Assembly: GCF_034258515.1 (NCBI RefSeq)
Contig: NZ_CP139438.1
Location: forward strand, 3,286,001-3,350,000
Length of the DNA stretch: 64,000 nt
Origin: Pseudarthrobacter oxydans
GTDB taxonomy: Bacteria > Actinomycetota > Actinomycetes > Actinomycetales > Micrococcaceae
Direction of reading: 5' to 3'
Part shown: positions 26,281-34,677 of the stretch, piece after piece
Layout of the letters: each line of letters begins with the position of its first letter
Numbering within the stretch: the stretch's first letter is position 1
The notes under the pieces: model-generated
Databases searched by the model: none
Seen by the model: the letters and a program-made list of their open reading frames with translations, nothing else
What the model was told of the DNA's origin: nothing
Translations under genes and position numbers: made by a program

Positions 26281-27867
26281 CTACCCCAGCCCGCGACGCA
26301 GCAGTTTCCGGGACTTCCTGCGGGCTTTCCGGTACTGGGCCTCGGAGCTGCTGATCAGCCCGTCCTCCCGCGTCTCCAATGCTGCATAGGCTGCCGCAGC
26401 CGGCGTCGGTTCCTGGCGTGAGCCCACCGTGGCCAGCAGGTCCCGGGCGATCACGGCGTCGTGGAAATTGCCCAGGATCTTTTGCTGCCGGTGCGCGGCC
26501 TTGGCCACCTTGTCCCCACGTTTGCCGTAGACCTGGGCGGCAGATTCCGCCACGTGCCGCAGCTTCTTGGCATCCTTGCGCACCTGGTGGAGGGCGGTTT
26601 CGTGGGCCGTTCCGCGCTTCGACCGCACCGCGGCCTTGTGCGAGCGCCGCAGCCGCCTGGCAGCCTTGGCCACGGCTTTCGCAGCCACGCGGCGCCCCGG
26701 CGCCACCGGGTCCGGACGGACCGGCGGTTTGTCCCGGAACGCCTCCAGGTCATCCAGGAGCCGGAAGTAGCGTTCCGAGCGCAGCGCCTCCTGGAGCTGC
26801 CGGTAACCGTCGTCATAGGCGCCGCCCACTTTGTGCTCCACCTTGGCCCTGACGTCGTCCACGCCCTCCCCCGGCGGAAGGTCGTCGAGGTGCCCGCGGA
26901 GCCTGGCCAGCAGGACCTCGGCATCCCGTGGCGCGCCGAGCAGCTGGCCCAGCCATTTCAGTTCGTCGCGCAGCCGGCGCACCGGAGCGGCTGCATAAAG
27001 TTTTGAGTAGGCAGAAAGCACGGAGCGGACCCGGCGGAGCGCGGACCGCATGTCGTGCACCGACTCGGGCTCCTCCAGCCGGACTCCCGGGTCCTGGGCC
27101 AGGATCTCCCCGATCTGTCCACTGAGGTAGGCAGTGACGACGGCGGCTGCGGGGGCCTTCCTGCCGGCAGCCAGGGCAGGGGTACTTCCGTTCCGGGACG
27201 GGCCGGCGTCCGGGAGGGAGCCGGCGGCGCCGCCCAGCGCACGGGCAAGCTTCGAGGCGTGCCCGGCGGGACGGGCTCCGGCCTTGGCCAGCAGCTCCTC
27301 GGCGGGGCCGAAGAACCCGGGATCGCCATGGACGAGTTCCAGTTCCCACTCACGCCAATGCTGCTTCTCCCCGCCGCCCCCGGCTCCGCCTTTTTGTCCG
27401 CGGTGCAGGAGCTCGGCCGTCACCCGGTCATCGGCGAGGTCCGCCAAGTGAACGCCGTCCTCGCCGTACAGGGCGTGGGTGGTGCGGCTGGTTTCCAGCC
27501 GCACCACCGGAGCCACCTCAGCCCCCCGGAGGTATGCCTGGAGGTAGGCCAAGAGGCTGTCAGGCACCACATCGGGCTGCCCCAGCGGGGCGTGCAGTTC
27601 CCGCCGCTGCAGCGGTTCCGTTGCGGAAGCACCGTCATCCAGCGGCGGCAGCTTCAGGTGCCAGCCGGCGTCGGTTCCGCCGGTGCGGCGGCGGAGGGTG
27701 ATCCGGTGGGACGCCAGTGTATGGCGCTTCGTGTCGAAGTAAACGGCCTGAAGCACAGCAGTATGGGGAAGACCCGCCCTGGTGACTCCGGGGAGGCCCT
27801 CCAGCGGAGGCACAGCGGCGTCCTCGTCGACGTCGTACTTCTTCTCAATCTCCGTTTGTTGGCTCAC
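26281..27867 (-). CDS. CYTH and CHAD domain protein
   Basis: 528 residues. The N-terminal CYTH domain (about 3-200) opens with the ExExK motif at Glu6, Glu8 and Lys10 and contains many charged tunnel residues (RITLRRR, WHLKLPP, REWELELVHG). The CHAD domain (about 255-520) is rich in conserved His, Arg and Lys (SVHDMRSALRRVRSVL, HQVRKDAKKLRHVAE). CYTH proteins act on triphosphates and CHAD domains bind polyphosphate, so a polyphosphate-linked role is likely. GTG 27867 is the best start. Upstream residues in the open frame have no family similarity. Confidence 0.9.
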   Translation of the reverse strand: MSQQTEIEKKYDVDEDAAVPPLEGLPGVTRAGLPHTAVLQAVYFDTKRHTLASHRITLRRRTGGTDAGWHLKLPPLDDGASATEPLQRRELHAPLGQPDVVPDSLLAYLQAYLRGAEVAPVVRLETSRTTHALYGEDGVHLADLADDRVTAELLHRGQKGGAGGGGEKQHWREWELELVHGDPGFFGPAEELLAKAGARPAGHASKLARALGGAAGSLPDAGPSRNGSTPALAAGRKAPAAAVVTAYLSGQIGEILAQDPGVRLEEPESVHDMRSALRRVRSVLSAYSKLYAAAPVRRLRDELKWLGQLLGAPRDAEVLLARLRGHLDDLPPGEGVDDVRAKVEHKVGGAYDDGYRQLQEALRSERYFRLLDDLEAFRDKPPVRPDPVAPGRRVAAKAVAKAARRLRRSHKAAVRSKRGTAHETALHQVRKDAKKLRHVAESAAQVYGKRGDKVAKAAHRQQKILGNFHDAVIARDLLATVGSRQEPTPAAAAYAALETREDGLISSSEAQYRKARRKSRKLLRRGLG

Positions 27868-27986
27868 CGAAACAGGCCGTCCTTCCGCGTCGTTGCGGCG
27901 GGTCCGGACCTGGCTGGCCCGGTGCCGTAACCGGATTCTATTGCCCGAAGATGAACGGCCGGGAGAGAGTTCCGCCACAAAACTGC

Positions 27987-28012
27987 AGACGTCAAACGTC
28001 TAACCTTTAGAC
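27987..28012. promoter_or_regulatory. Overlapping palindromes at the MFS-GntR promoter
   Basis: AGACGT-CAA-ACGTCT (27987-28001) and GTCTAA-CCT-TTAGAC (27998-28012) are two perfect 6-3-6 palindromes sharing four bases. They end 7 bases before the ATG of the MFS gene, so they cover the -10 region or transcription start. The GntR protein encoded two genes on is the likely ligand. The short leader suggests a leaderless transcript. Confidence 0.55.
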
Positions 28013-28019
28013 TCGAGAG

Positions 28020-29297
28020 ATGCCCGAGTCGTATCCTCCCGCCGCCAACGCGCCCGCTGCTGCCGCTCCGGCAACCCCGGCCGTCCCGGCCGCCGCTTTG
28101 CCCGGGACGGGCACCAAGCCCCGGTCCGCCGTCGTTTTCGGTGTGATTGCGCTGGTGCTGATCGGACTGAACCTGCGCGCGGGCATTACCGGAGCGTCCG
28201 CCCTGCTGCATGACCTCCAGGCAGTCCTCGGGTATGGGGCGCTGGTGGCCGCCGTCATCCCGTCCATCCCCACGCTGTGCTTTGCGCTGGCGGGCGCTGG
28301 CACCTCCTGGCTGACCGGGCGCCTTGGCGTGGAAAAGGCGATCCTGGTGGCCCTGGCCATGCTGGCCGGCGGGCTCCTCCTGCGCGGCATTCCGGCCACC
28401 GGCATGCTGGTGGCCGGCAGCGTCCTTGGCATGTCCGGCCTGGCCGTCTGCAATGTGGCCATGCCCTCCTTCATCCGGGAACACTTCGCGCACCGCACGT
28501 CGCTCATGACCGCCGTCTACACGGTGACCATGACCACGGGTGCCACCGTGACCGCCGTCGCCGTGGTTCCGCTGGCCCACGCCCTCGGTTCGCCGTCGGC
28601 GGCCGTCGGTGCCATTGGCATCACCGCCGTCGCGGCCCTCCTTGGCTTCCTGCCCGTGGCACTGCACGCCCACCGCAACAGTCCCCGGAGGCCGGCGGTC
28701 CGCGTCTCGCCGTGGCCGCTGCTGCGGACCCGCAAAGGGCTGCTCCTTACAGTGATCTTCACGCTACAGGCCCTGCTCGCCTATGCCCTGCTGAGCTGGT
28801 TCCCCTACATGCTGACCACCATGGGCATGAGCGCCTCGGACAGCGGACTGATGTTCGGGCTGATGCAGCTGGTCTCCGTGCCGGCAGGCATGGTGCTGAT
28901 CGCGATCGGCTCCCGGCCCCGGATGCTGCGGCCTGCGTTCTACCTGGTCAGCGTCACCATGGTGGCGGGCCTGGTGCTGCTGCTGGTGCTCCCGGTGGGC
29001 CTGGCCGCCGTCCCTGCCGCCCTGCTGGGCTTCGGCCTGGGCATCTTCCCGCTGGTGATGGTGATGATCAGCCGCAGCGGCGCGAGCACCGCTGAAACCA
29101 CCGCATTGTCCACGCTTGCCCAGTCCACGGGCTACCTCCTGGCCACGGCCGGGCCGTTCGGGATGGGACTGCTGCACAGCGCCACCGGCGGCTGGACCCT
29201 GCCCCTCCTGCTCCTGCTTGGCCTGGCGCTGGCCCAGATCGTGGTGGCCCACCTGATCACCGGCAGGGCCATGACCAACGCCGTTGGAAGGAAGTAG
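28020..29297 (+). CDS. MFS transporter, CynX/NimT family
   Basis: 425 residues. An Ala/Pro-rich tail of about 35 residues precedes twelve hydrophobic helices. The first helix ends in LIGLNLRAGITGASALLHDLQAVLG, a pattern typical of CynX/NimT (cyanate and 2-nitroimidazole) transporters. Only 6 bases separate it from the GntR gene. No ribosome-binding site is visible and the palindromes end 7 bases upstream. The substrate is unknown; NimT exports 2-nitroimidazoles and CynX is linked to cyanate. Confidence 0.9.
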   Translation: MPESYPPAANAPAAAAPATPAVPAAALPGTGTKPRSAVVFGVIALVLIGLNLRAGITGASALLHDLQAVLGYGALVAAVIPSIPTLCFALAGAGTSWLTGRLGVEKAILVALAMLAGGLLLRGIPATGMLVAGSVLGMSGLAVCNVAMPSFIREHFAHRTSLMTAVYTVTMTTGATVTAVAVVPLAHALGSPSAAVGAIGITAVAALLGFLPVALHAHRNSPRRPAVRVSPWPLLRTRKGLLLTVIFTLQALLAYALLSWFPYMLTTMGMSASDSGLMFGLMQLVSVPAGMVLIAIGSRPRMLRPAFYLVSVTMVAGLVLLLVLPVGLAAVPAALLGFGLGIFPLVMVMISRSGASTAETTALSTLAQSTGYLLATAGPFGMGLLHSATGGWTLPLLLLLGLALAQIVVAHLITGRAMTNAVGRK

Positions 29298-29303
29298 CAC
29301 GCC

Positions 29304-29984
29304 ATGGCCCTAAGCCCATCCTCCCGCCCGCCACTCGCGGACGAGGTCACCGCCAAGCTGCGCAGCATGGTCCACTCCGGCGAATGGCCCCTGCACCGGC
29401 GCATCCCGTCCGAAACCGAGCTGATAGCCCGCCTCGGCGTCTCCCGCGGCACCCTCCGCGAGGCCGTCAAGGCCCTTGCCCACAGCGGAATGCTGGAGGT
29501 CCGGCGCGGTGACGGCACCTACGTCCGGGCCACCAGTGAAATTTCCGGCGCGGCCCGCCGGCTGTACCAGGACCACACCGAGGAGCACATCCTGGAAGTC
29601 AGGCTGGGCCTGGACACCCAGGCGGCCCGGCTGGCGGCGAGGAATGCCACGGACGACGACGTCACGGCCCTGCGTGCCCTGCTCGCCGCCCGGGACGAAG
29701 CCTGGGGCGCCGGCGACTACGAGGCCTGGGCGCGCGCTGACTGGGGTTTCCATGAACGGGTAGCCCAGGCCTCCGGCAACCCCCTGCTGCACGAGCTGTA
29801 CGCCAGCTTTGGCGCCGCCTTCCACCAGGACCTCCTGAAGCAGCAGGGCCGGCCGGGTTTCGACGGGCGCCCGCATGAGGGGCACGGCCTGCTGGTTGAT
29901 GCCATTGAACTCCGTGACGCGGAGGCCGCCGTGGCCACCGTGAACCGGAACCTGAACTCCTGCGCCGAATGGCTCGCCGGATAG
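29304..29984 (+). CDS. GntR/FadR-family regulator (FCD domain)
   Basis: 226 residues. The winged HTH covers about residues 10-75 (RIPSETELIARLGVSRGTLREAVKAL is the GntR signature), and the helical FCD ligand domain about 85-220. The domain has the Asp/His metal-site pattern of FCD proteins (RADWGFHERVAQASGNPLL, then GHGLLVDAI). It is co-transcribed with the MFS gene and probably binds the palindromes at 27987-28012. The ligand is likely an organic acid. Confidence 0.9.
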   Translation: MALSPSSRPPLADEVTAKLRSMVHSGEWPLHRRIPSETELIARLGVSRGTLREAVKALAHSGMLEVRRGDGTYVRATSEISGAARRLYQDHTEEHILEVRLGLDTQAARLAARNATDDDVTALRALLAARDEAWGAGDYEAWARADWGFHERVAQASGNPLLHELYASFGAAFHQDLLKQQGRPGFDGRPHEGHGLLVDAIELRDAEAAVATVNRNLNSCAEWLAG

Positions 29985-30019
29985 TCCTGCGGGGTTTCAC
30001 CCTTGCCCAATCCGTCAGT

Positions 30020-30049
30020 AGGCTTACTACCTGAGAAGGTAGTAAGCCT
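30020..30049. terminator. Perfect 13-bp hairpin with GAGA loop
   Basis: AGGCTTACTACCT and AGGTAGTAAGCCT flank the tetraloop GAGA. It begins 35 bases after the gntR stop, so termination fits. It also lies 49 bases before the next start, and without a T run an operator role for that gene is possible. Confidence 0.6.
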
Positions 30050-30097
30050 GTCCGGCATCCCGGCGCGGCAGGCACCCGCCGACGATGAGGAGTTCCC

Positions 30098-31354
30098 ATG
30101 GCGCGATCATCACGCCTCACCGAGCACGACGTGAGCCACGAACCCCCGCAGGAGGCCACGGCACAATCACCGGCTGTTGCGGCTGCCGCTGCCGCCGCGC
30201 ACGGGGAGCCGGGCGGCGAAGGCCACCGCCCGGCGGCTGCCCGGAAGCCCAAGGAACCCAGGTCCCCCTCCGAGCTCTGGGGTGACGGCCTGGGCAGGGT
30301 GGGCATCCGCGCCGCCCAGGTCCTGCTGATCCTTATCGTGGCGGTTGTATCCGTCTACGCGCTGATGCAGATCAAGCTCTTGGTCATTCCAATCCTGATA
30401 GCGCTGATCCTGGCCGCGGCCATCGGCCCGTTCGTGAACATGCTCCGGCGCCGGGGGCTGCCCGGGGGACTGGCAACAGGGATCGCGTTCATCGGCCTTT
30501 TGCTGGTGCTGGGCGGCGTGTCCACCGTCATCTACTTCTCGGTGCGCAACCAGTGGAGCGAGCTCGCCCAGCAAGCCTCCTCCGGACTGGATGAGCTGGA
30601 GAAGTTCCTGCTGACCGGGACCGTCCCCATCGAGCAGGAACAGCTGGACCAGGCCCGGCAGGGCATCATCGACTTCGCCACCAGCAGCCAGGTCCGCTCC
30701 GGCGCGATCACCGGATTGTCCGTGGTCACCGAGTTCATCGCCGGGGCCGGCCTGATGATCGTCATCCTCTTTTTCTTCCTGAAGGACGGCGCCAAGATCT
30801 GGAACTTCTTACTCCGCCCGTTCACCGGAGCCCGTGAAGCCAAGCTGCGCCGCGTGGGCCGCCGCACCCTTGAGGTGCTCGGCGGCTACGTCCGCGGCAC
30901 CGCGATCGTTGCGCTGGTGGACACGGTGGCCATCGGCGCCGCGCTGCTGATCATGCAGGTGCCCCTGGCCATCCCGCTGGCCATCGTCGTCTTCATCACC
31001 GCCTTCATCCCCCTGGTTGGCGCCACCGTGGCCGGGATCATTGCAGCCCTGGTGGCGCTGGTGGCGAACGGGCCGGTGGTCGCCCTGATCGTGGTGGCCG
31101 TGGTCATCGCCGTCAACCAGCTCGAGGGCGACCTGCTGCAGCCCATCGTCATGGGCAAGTCCCTGCAGCTCCACGCCCTGGTGATCCTGATGGCGTTGAC
31201 GGCCGGAACCATCCTCGCCGGCATCGTGGGTGCGGTGCTGTCCGTGCCGCTGGCCGCCGTTGCCTGGGCCATCATCCAGGTATGGACTGCCGAGGACCCG
31301 AACCTCGAGGACATGAACCCGAACCTGCCGCCGGCGGGCACCAAACCGATCTAG
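30098..31354 (+). CDS. AI-2E/PerM family membrane protein
   Basis: 418 residues. A hydrophilic Ala/Pro-rich tail of about 65 residues precedes seven or eight helices. FLKDGAKIWNFLLRPF followed by RRTLEVLGGYVRGTAIVALVD is the conserved core, and NQLEGDLLQPIVMGKSLQLHALVILMAL is the C-terminal signature of the family. Members include TqsA (AI-2 export) and sodium/proton antiporters. The function here is not assignable. It is monocistronic, between two hairpins. Confidence 0.9.
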   Translation: MARSSRLTEHDVSHEPPQEATAQSPAVAAAAAAAHGEPGGEGHRPAAARKPKEPRSPSELWGDGLGRVGIRAAQVLLILIVAVVSVYALMQIKLLVIPILIALILAAAIGPFVNMLRRRGLPGGLATGIAFIGLLLVLGGVSTVIYFSVRNQWSELAQQASSGLDELEKFLLTGTVPIEQEQLDQARQGIIDFATSSQVRSGAITGLSVVTEFIAGAGLMIVILFFFLKDGAKIWNFLLRPFTGAREAKLRRVGRRTLEVLGGYVRGTAIVALVDTVAIGAALLIMQVPLAIPLAIVVFITAFIPLVGATVAGIIAALVALVANGPVVALIVVAVVIAVNQLEGDLLQPIVMGKSLQLHALVILMALTAGTILAGIVGAVLSVPLAAVAWAIIQVWTAEDPNLEDMNPNLPPAGTKPI

Positions 31355-31386
31355 GCCGGCCGGCAAGGACACCTTCCCGGCCCCGT

Positions 31387-31430
31387 GCACGACGACGGTC
31401 CGGCACCCAGGTGCCGGACCGTCGTCGTGC
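31387..31430. terminator. Bidirectional terminator hairpin (20-bp perfect stem)
   Basis: Bases 31387-31406 and 31411-31430 pair perfectly around the loop CCAG. The hairpin lies between convergent genes, 32 bases after the PerM-type stop and 41 bases before the stop of the opposing gene. No clear T run is seen. Confidence 0.82.
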
Positions 31431-31471
31431 GTTGCCGCCTTACCCCGGGGCAGGCACCCGTATGCGTATGG

Positions 31472-32008
31472 CTAGGAGCGCAGGCCCGCGAGGACGTTCT
31501 TGGGACGCTGCATCTCGCCGTGCTTCGCACCCAGGACAACCACCAGGCCGGCGAACGCCGGGATGACCCACTGCAGCACCTTCAGCTGCTGCTGGGCCGC
31601 CTTCAGTTCGTCGGATGCCTCCGGCCGGGGCTCCGTGGCACCCGCGGCGCCCTGGTCCGCAAGCTTCTCCACCTTCTTGCCAAGGATGCCGGAGTACAGC
31701 GTTACCGCCGCGCCTACCACCGTCACCGCCGTCTTGATCACGGCGTCCCGGGCCACGCCCTCCTGCTTGGCAATGCGTCCCTTGTTCTCCCAGGCGATGG
31801 CCAGGTCCGCCACGAGGTGGGAGGCGAAGGCCGCCGTCTGGAACGGCGCCCACTTCATCCAGCCGGCACTGGAGAGCCGGGTGCGTTCGGACGGATCCTT
31901 GGCTGCCGCCGCTGCACCGTTGAGGCCGATGGCCCCCATGAGGGATCCGCCGAACCACGCCGCTGCCGTCAAATCGTGAACTGACCGGGCAATGAGGTTT
32001 CCTGCCAT
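31472..32008 (-). CDS. Conserved membrane-associated protein of unknown function
   Basis: 178 residues. I do not recognise the family with confidence. Hydrophobic stretches are visible at about 15-35 (AAAWFGGSLMGAIGLNG), 55-75, about 90-110 (AVIKTAVTVVGAAVTLYSGIL) and near the C-terminus (VLQWVIPAFAGLVVVLGAK), so it is probably a small integral membrane protein. ATG 32008 has AGGA 9 bases upstream; an in-frame ATG at 32017 is too close to it. The gene is divergent from the cluster at 32164-34588, and a palindrome lies in the shared promoter region. Confidence 0.75.
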   Translation of the reverse strand: MAGNLIARSVHDLTAAAWFGGSLMGAIGLNGAAAAAKDPSERTRLSSAGWMKWAPFQTAAFASHLVADLAIAWENKGRIAKQEGVARDAVIKTAVTVVGAAVTLYSGILGKKVEKLADQGAAGATEPRPEASDELKAAQQQLKVLQWVIPAFAGLVVVLGAKHGEMQRPKNVLAGLRS

Positions 32009-32098
32009 GTTGTGCATTCCTAACGTCGAAGTGGTTGCGGGATGCCGCTCGTGCGGTCTTCGCTTGCCGTGTCCCGTCAGGGTCTTGGCCCGCCCATG

Positions 32099-32112
32099 GT
32101 AAGCACACTTAC
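32099..32112. promoter_or_regulatory. Palindrome in divergent promoter
   Basis: GTAAG-CACA-CTTAC is a perfect 5-4-5 palindrome in the 155-bp gap between two divergent genes of unknown function. The same AGTAAG core occurs in the hairpin at 30020-30049. Confidence 0.35.
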
Positions 32113-32163
32113 TAATGTTACGAAAGCCCGTCTTCCCAGAGCAGAACGCGTAACATCGTCGCC

Positions 32164-32454
32164 ATGGGAAACACAGGGACTTTGTTTGGCTGGGCTTTTG
32201 GGGACCCGGCCCGTGAAGACGAGAACGCATACATAGAAGGCCTGCAGAACGAGGCACTGGGCAACGCCCGGGAGACGGCCAAAGCCAAGGGGGTGGCCGT
32301 GGTGCCGGACTCCCAGGTGTTCACGGTCCTGAGTGCGGACGACTCCCTGGTGGAACTGGACAACGCCCCCGGAAGGCTCGTGGTCCGCTGCACCGTGCAC
32401 GTCGAGGGGCCCGGCGCCGAGAAGCTGCGGGCCGAAGGACCAATGAACGGCTGA
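32164..32454 (+). CDS. Small hypothetical protein
   Basis: 96 residues, soluble and acidic, of no family I recognise. It begins MGNTGTLFGWAFGDPAREDENAYIEGL and contains a conserved-looking core SQVFTVLSADDSLVELDNAPGRLVVRCTVHVEG. The stop is 3 bases before the DUF1206 gene, which argues that it is a real coding gene in that operon. Codon position GC bias is like that of its neighbours. Confidence 0.7.
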   Translation: MGNTGTLFGWAFGDPAREDENAYIEGLQNEALGNARETAKAKGVAVVPDSQVFTVLSADDSLVELDNAPGRLVVRCTVHVEGPGAEKLRAEGPMNG

Positions 32455-32457
32455 GCC

Positions 32458-33285
32458 ATGTCTGACGGGGAATCCACCATCCGCCAGGCCGCGGACGCTG
32501 TCGAGGAGGCCTCCAACCACAAGGCCCTGGACGTCCTGGCGCGCACCGGATTCGCCGTCATGGCCCTGCTGCACGTGATCATCGGCGCCATTGCCATCGC
32601 CGTGGCGTTCGGCCAGCCCGGCGAGGCCGAGCCCACCGGGGCGATCGAGCAGCTCGCCGCCAACGCCTGGGGCCCGGCCGTGATGTGGGCCTGCGTACTG
32701 GCTTGCCTCGGCCTGGGGCTGTGGCAGGCAAGCGAGGCCACCCTGCGGGCACGCCGGCTCCCCCGCAGGGAGCGCGTGTCCAAGCTCATTTCCTCCGGTT
32801 TCCTGGCCATCGCCTACAGCAGCGTGGGGTTCAGCTTCGCCGGTTTCGCCGTCGGGCTGCGTGGGGATTCCAGTGACAGCACCCGGGATTTCAGCGCCTC
32901 GCTGATGGCTACGCCGCCAGGGCTGTGGACGCTGGTGGCCCTCGGCCTGACGATCATTGGGATTGGAATCTACTTCATGGTCAAGGGGGTCCGCCGGGGG
33001 TTCAAGGAGGAGCTGTACTACTTCGACGGCAGGCGGCGCGGCAGGCTGATCGACGTCCTGGGCGTCGGCGGCCACATCGCCAAAGGCGTAGCCCTGGTCC
33101 TCACCGGACTGCTCTTCGTCATCGCCGCCGCCAAGCACAGCCCGGACGAATCCACCGGGCTGGACGGCAGCCTCAAGGCCCTCCAGGACCATCCCTTCGG
33201 GCCGTACCTCCTGGTCGCCATCGGTGCCGGATTCATCGCCTATGGGATTTTCGCCCTTGTCCGGTCGCGGTTCGGACGCATGTAG
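32458..33285 (+). CDS. DUF1206 membrane protein
   Basis: 275 residues. Three repeats, each of two helices joined by a short loop, are visible: about 25-95, 110-180 and 190-270. Each repeat starts with a segment like LARTGFAVMALLHVIIGAIAI or VGGHIAKGVALVLTGLLFVI, which is the DUF1206 pattern. The family is found in actinobacteria and cyanobacteria and its function is unknown. It is tightly spaced after the 96-residue gene (3 bases) and 28 bases before the two-domain gene. Confidence 0.87.
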   Translation: MSDGESTIRQAADAVEEASNHKALDVLARTGFAVMALLHVIIGAIAIAVAFGQPGEAEPTGAIEQLAANAWGPAVMWACVLACLGLGLWQASEATLRARRLPRRERVSKLISSGFLAIAYSSVGFSFAGFAVGLRGDSSDSTRDFSASLMATPPGLWTLVALGLTIIGIGIYFMVKGVRRGFKEELYYFDGRRRGRLIDVLGVGGHIAKGVALVLTGLLFVIAAAKHSPDESTGLDGSLKALQDHPFGPYLLVAIGAGFIAYGIFALVRSRFGRM

Positions 33286-33313
33286 TTCCGCCTTTTCGGG
33301 GTAGGAAGGAGGC

Positions 33314-34588
33314 ATGACGGACCACCTTGTGAGTGACCAACCAGCGGCCGGCCGCGCCGGACCCATAGGTACGACGGCGGGCGGGACCTTAAGTGCGACG
33401 GCGGGCGGCGCCTTCGCGGGCATGTTCCGCCTCCTCAAGCTGGCCCGGCCTGACCGGCCCATCCATCCGGACGGGGTGGGACTGGCCGGGGACCTGGCGA
33501 GGACCGGCAGCCCCGGTGAGCCGAGCGGGCTGGACTGGCTGGACCGGCCCGGCACGGACATCGTCGAGGCGAGGTTTTCCCGTTCGGCCGGCCTGCCGCA
33601 GAACCTTCCGGACATCCTGGGGCTTGCGCTTCGGGTCACCCCGCCCGGCGGCCCTGCTCCCGGCGGCCCTGCTGCCGGCTTTGCCGGCCCCGGCCCGGCC
33701 GACGTCCTCTTCGCGTCCACCGGCTGGCGGCTGCCCGGCCGGTTCCTGCTCCAGCCCAAACTCGACGTCGCAAGCGCCACCCTGACCACCCTCATGCCGT
33801 ACCGCGGCCGGAAAGGGCCGGTGCTGCTGGGCCTGCGGACGGAGCACCTTCCGGACGCGTCGCTGGCCTCCGGGGAATGGATTCTTGGACTGTACTGGGC
33901 CAGGCCAACCGGGCAGTGGCATGAGTGCGGCGAGCTGCGCCTGCGCGCCGCCCCCGAGCCGCGGGACACTCCCCTGCGCTTCGACCCGCTCGCCAACCAG
34001 CCGCCCGGAACACAAACGTATGCCTGGGCGCGCCGCCTCCGGGAGCGCTCCTACCTGGCGGCACAGCAGCCGGCTCCTGCCGCCGTCGTACGCTCCCCCG
34101 CTGCGGCGGGGAATCCTGCCCGCTCCACCGCCACAGGAAGGAACACCATGTCCACCGTGTCCCAGCTGTTCAACTCCCCCGCCGCCGATATCTGGAAAGT
34201 CATCGCCGACGGCTGGCTGTACTCCGGCTGGGTGGTGGGCGCTTCCCGGATCAGGGCCGTGGATGACACGTGGCCGCAGGCCGGCTCACGCCTGCACCAC
34301 TCCGTGGGCGCGTGGCCGCTGGTGATCAACGACAGCACGCAGGTGACCGGCGTCGAACCCGGTAAATCCCTGGAACTGGTGGCCCGCGGCTGGCCCATGG
34401 GCGAAGCGAAGGTGGCCATCACCCTTGAGGACCGGGGCGATCAGTGCCTGGTGACCATCGCCGAGGACGCCATCCGCGGACCCGGCAAGCGGGTGCCCAA
34501 GGTACTGCGTGACCCCGCAATCTCAGTGCGCAACCGCGAGACCCTCAAGCGGCTCGAACTCATGGCAGCAGGCGGGGCAGGGAGATAG
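33314..34588 (+). CDS. Two-domain protein: catalase-fold-like N-terminus plus SRPBCC C-terminus
   Basis: 424 residues in one open frame. Residues about 35-235 (FRLLKLARPDRPIHPDGVG, ARFSRSAGLPQNLPDILGLALRV, FLLQPKLDVASATLTTLMPYRG) form a domain often annotated as a phosphodiesterase in actinobacteria. To my eye it weakly resembles the catalase barrel, but no catalytic His or heme Tyr motif is visible. An Ala/Pro linker follows, then an SRPBCC/polyketide-cyclase domain from residue 279. An ATG at 34148, preceded by a strong AGGAAGGA, lies exactly at the domain border. The SRPBCC part (146 residues, 34148-34588) may therefore also be made alone. Fusion or two stacked genes cannot be decided from one sequence. 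Confidence 0.75.
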   Translation: MTDHLVSDQPAAGRAGPIGTTAGGTLSATAGGAFAGMFRLLKLARPDRPIHPDGVGLAGDLARTGSPGEPSGLDWLDRPGTDIVEARFSRSAGLPQNLPDILGLALRVTPPGGPAPGGPAAGFAGPGPADVLFASTGWRLPGRFLLQPKLDVASATLTTLMPYRGRKGPVLLGLRTEHLPDASLASGEWILGLYWARPTGQWHECGELRLRAAPEPRDTPLRFDPLANQPPGTQTYAWARRLRERSYLAAQQPAPAAVVRSPAAAGNPARSTATGRNTMSTVSQLFNSPAADIWKVIADGWLYSGWVVGASRIRAVDDTWPQAGSRLHHSVGAWPLVINDSTQVTGVEPGKSLELVARGWPMGEAKVAITLEDRGDQCLVTIAEDAIRGPGKRVPKVLRDPAISVRNRETLKRLELMAAGGAGR

Positions 34589-34604
34589 CACGCACGGGTT
34601 AAAG

Positions 34605-34667
34605 CAACGCGGGGTCACATCCCGCCCAATAACTTCGGATTATCGGGCGGAAAGTGACCCCGCGTTG
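34605..34667. repeat. Family A palindromic intergenic repeat, copy 2 (63 bp)
   Basis: Arms CAACGCGGGGTCA (34605-34617) and TGACCCCGCGTTG (34655-34667) pair perfectly. An inner stem GCCCAATA with TATCGGGC has one mismatch. Same length, arms and convergent-gene setting as copy 1 at 26205-26267. Confidence 0.85.
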
Positions 34668-34677
34668 TTCCTGCGAA

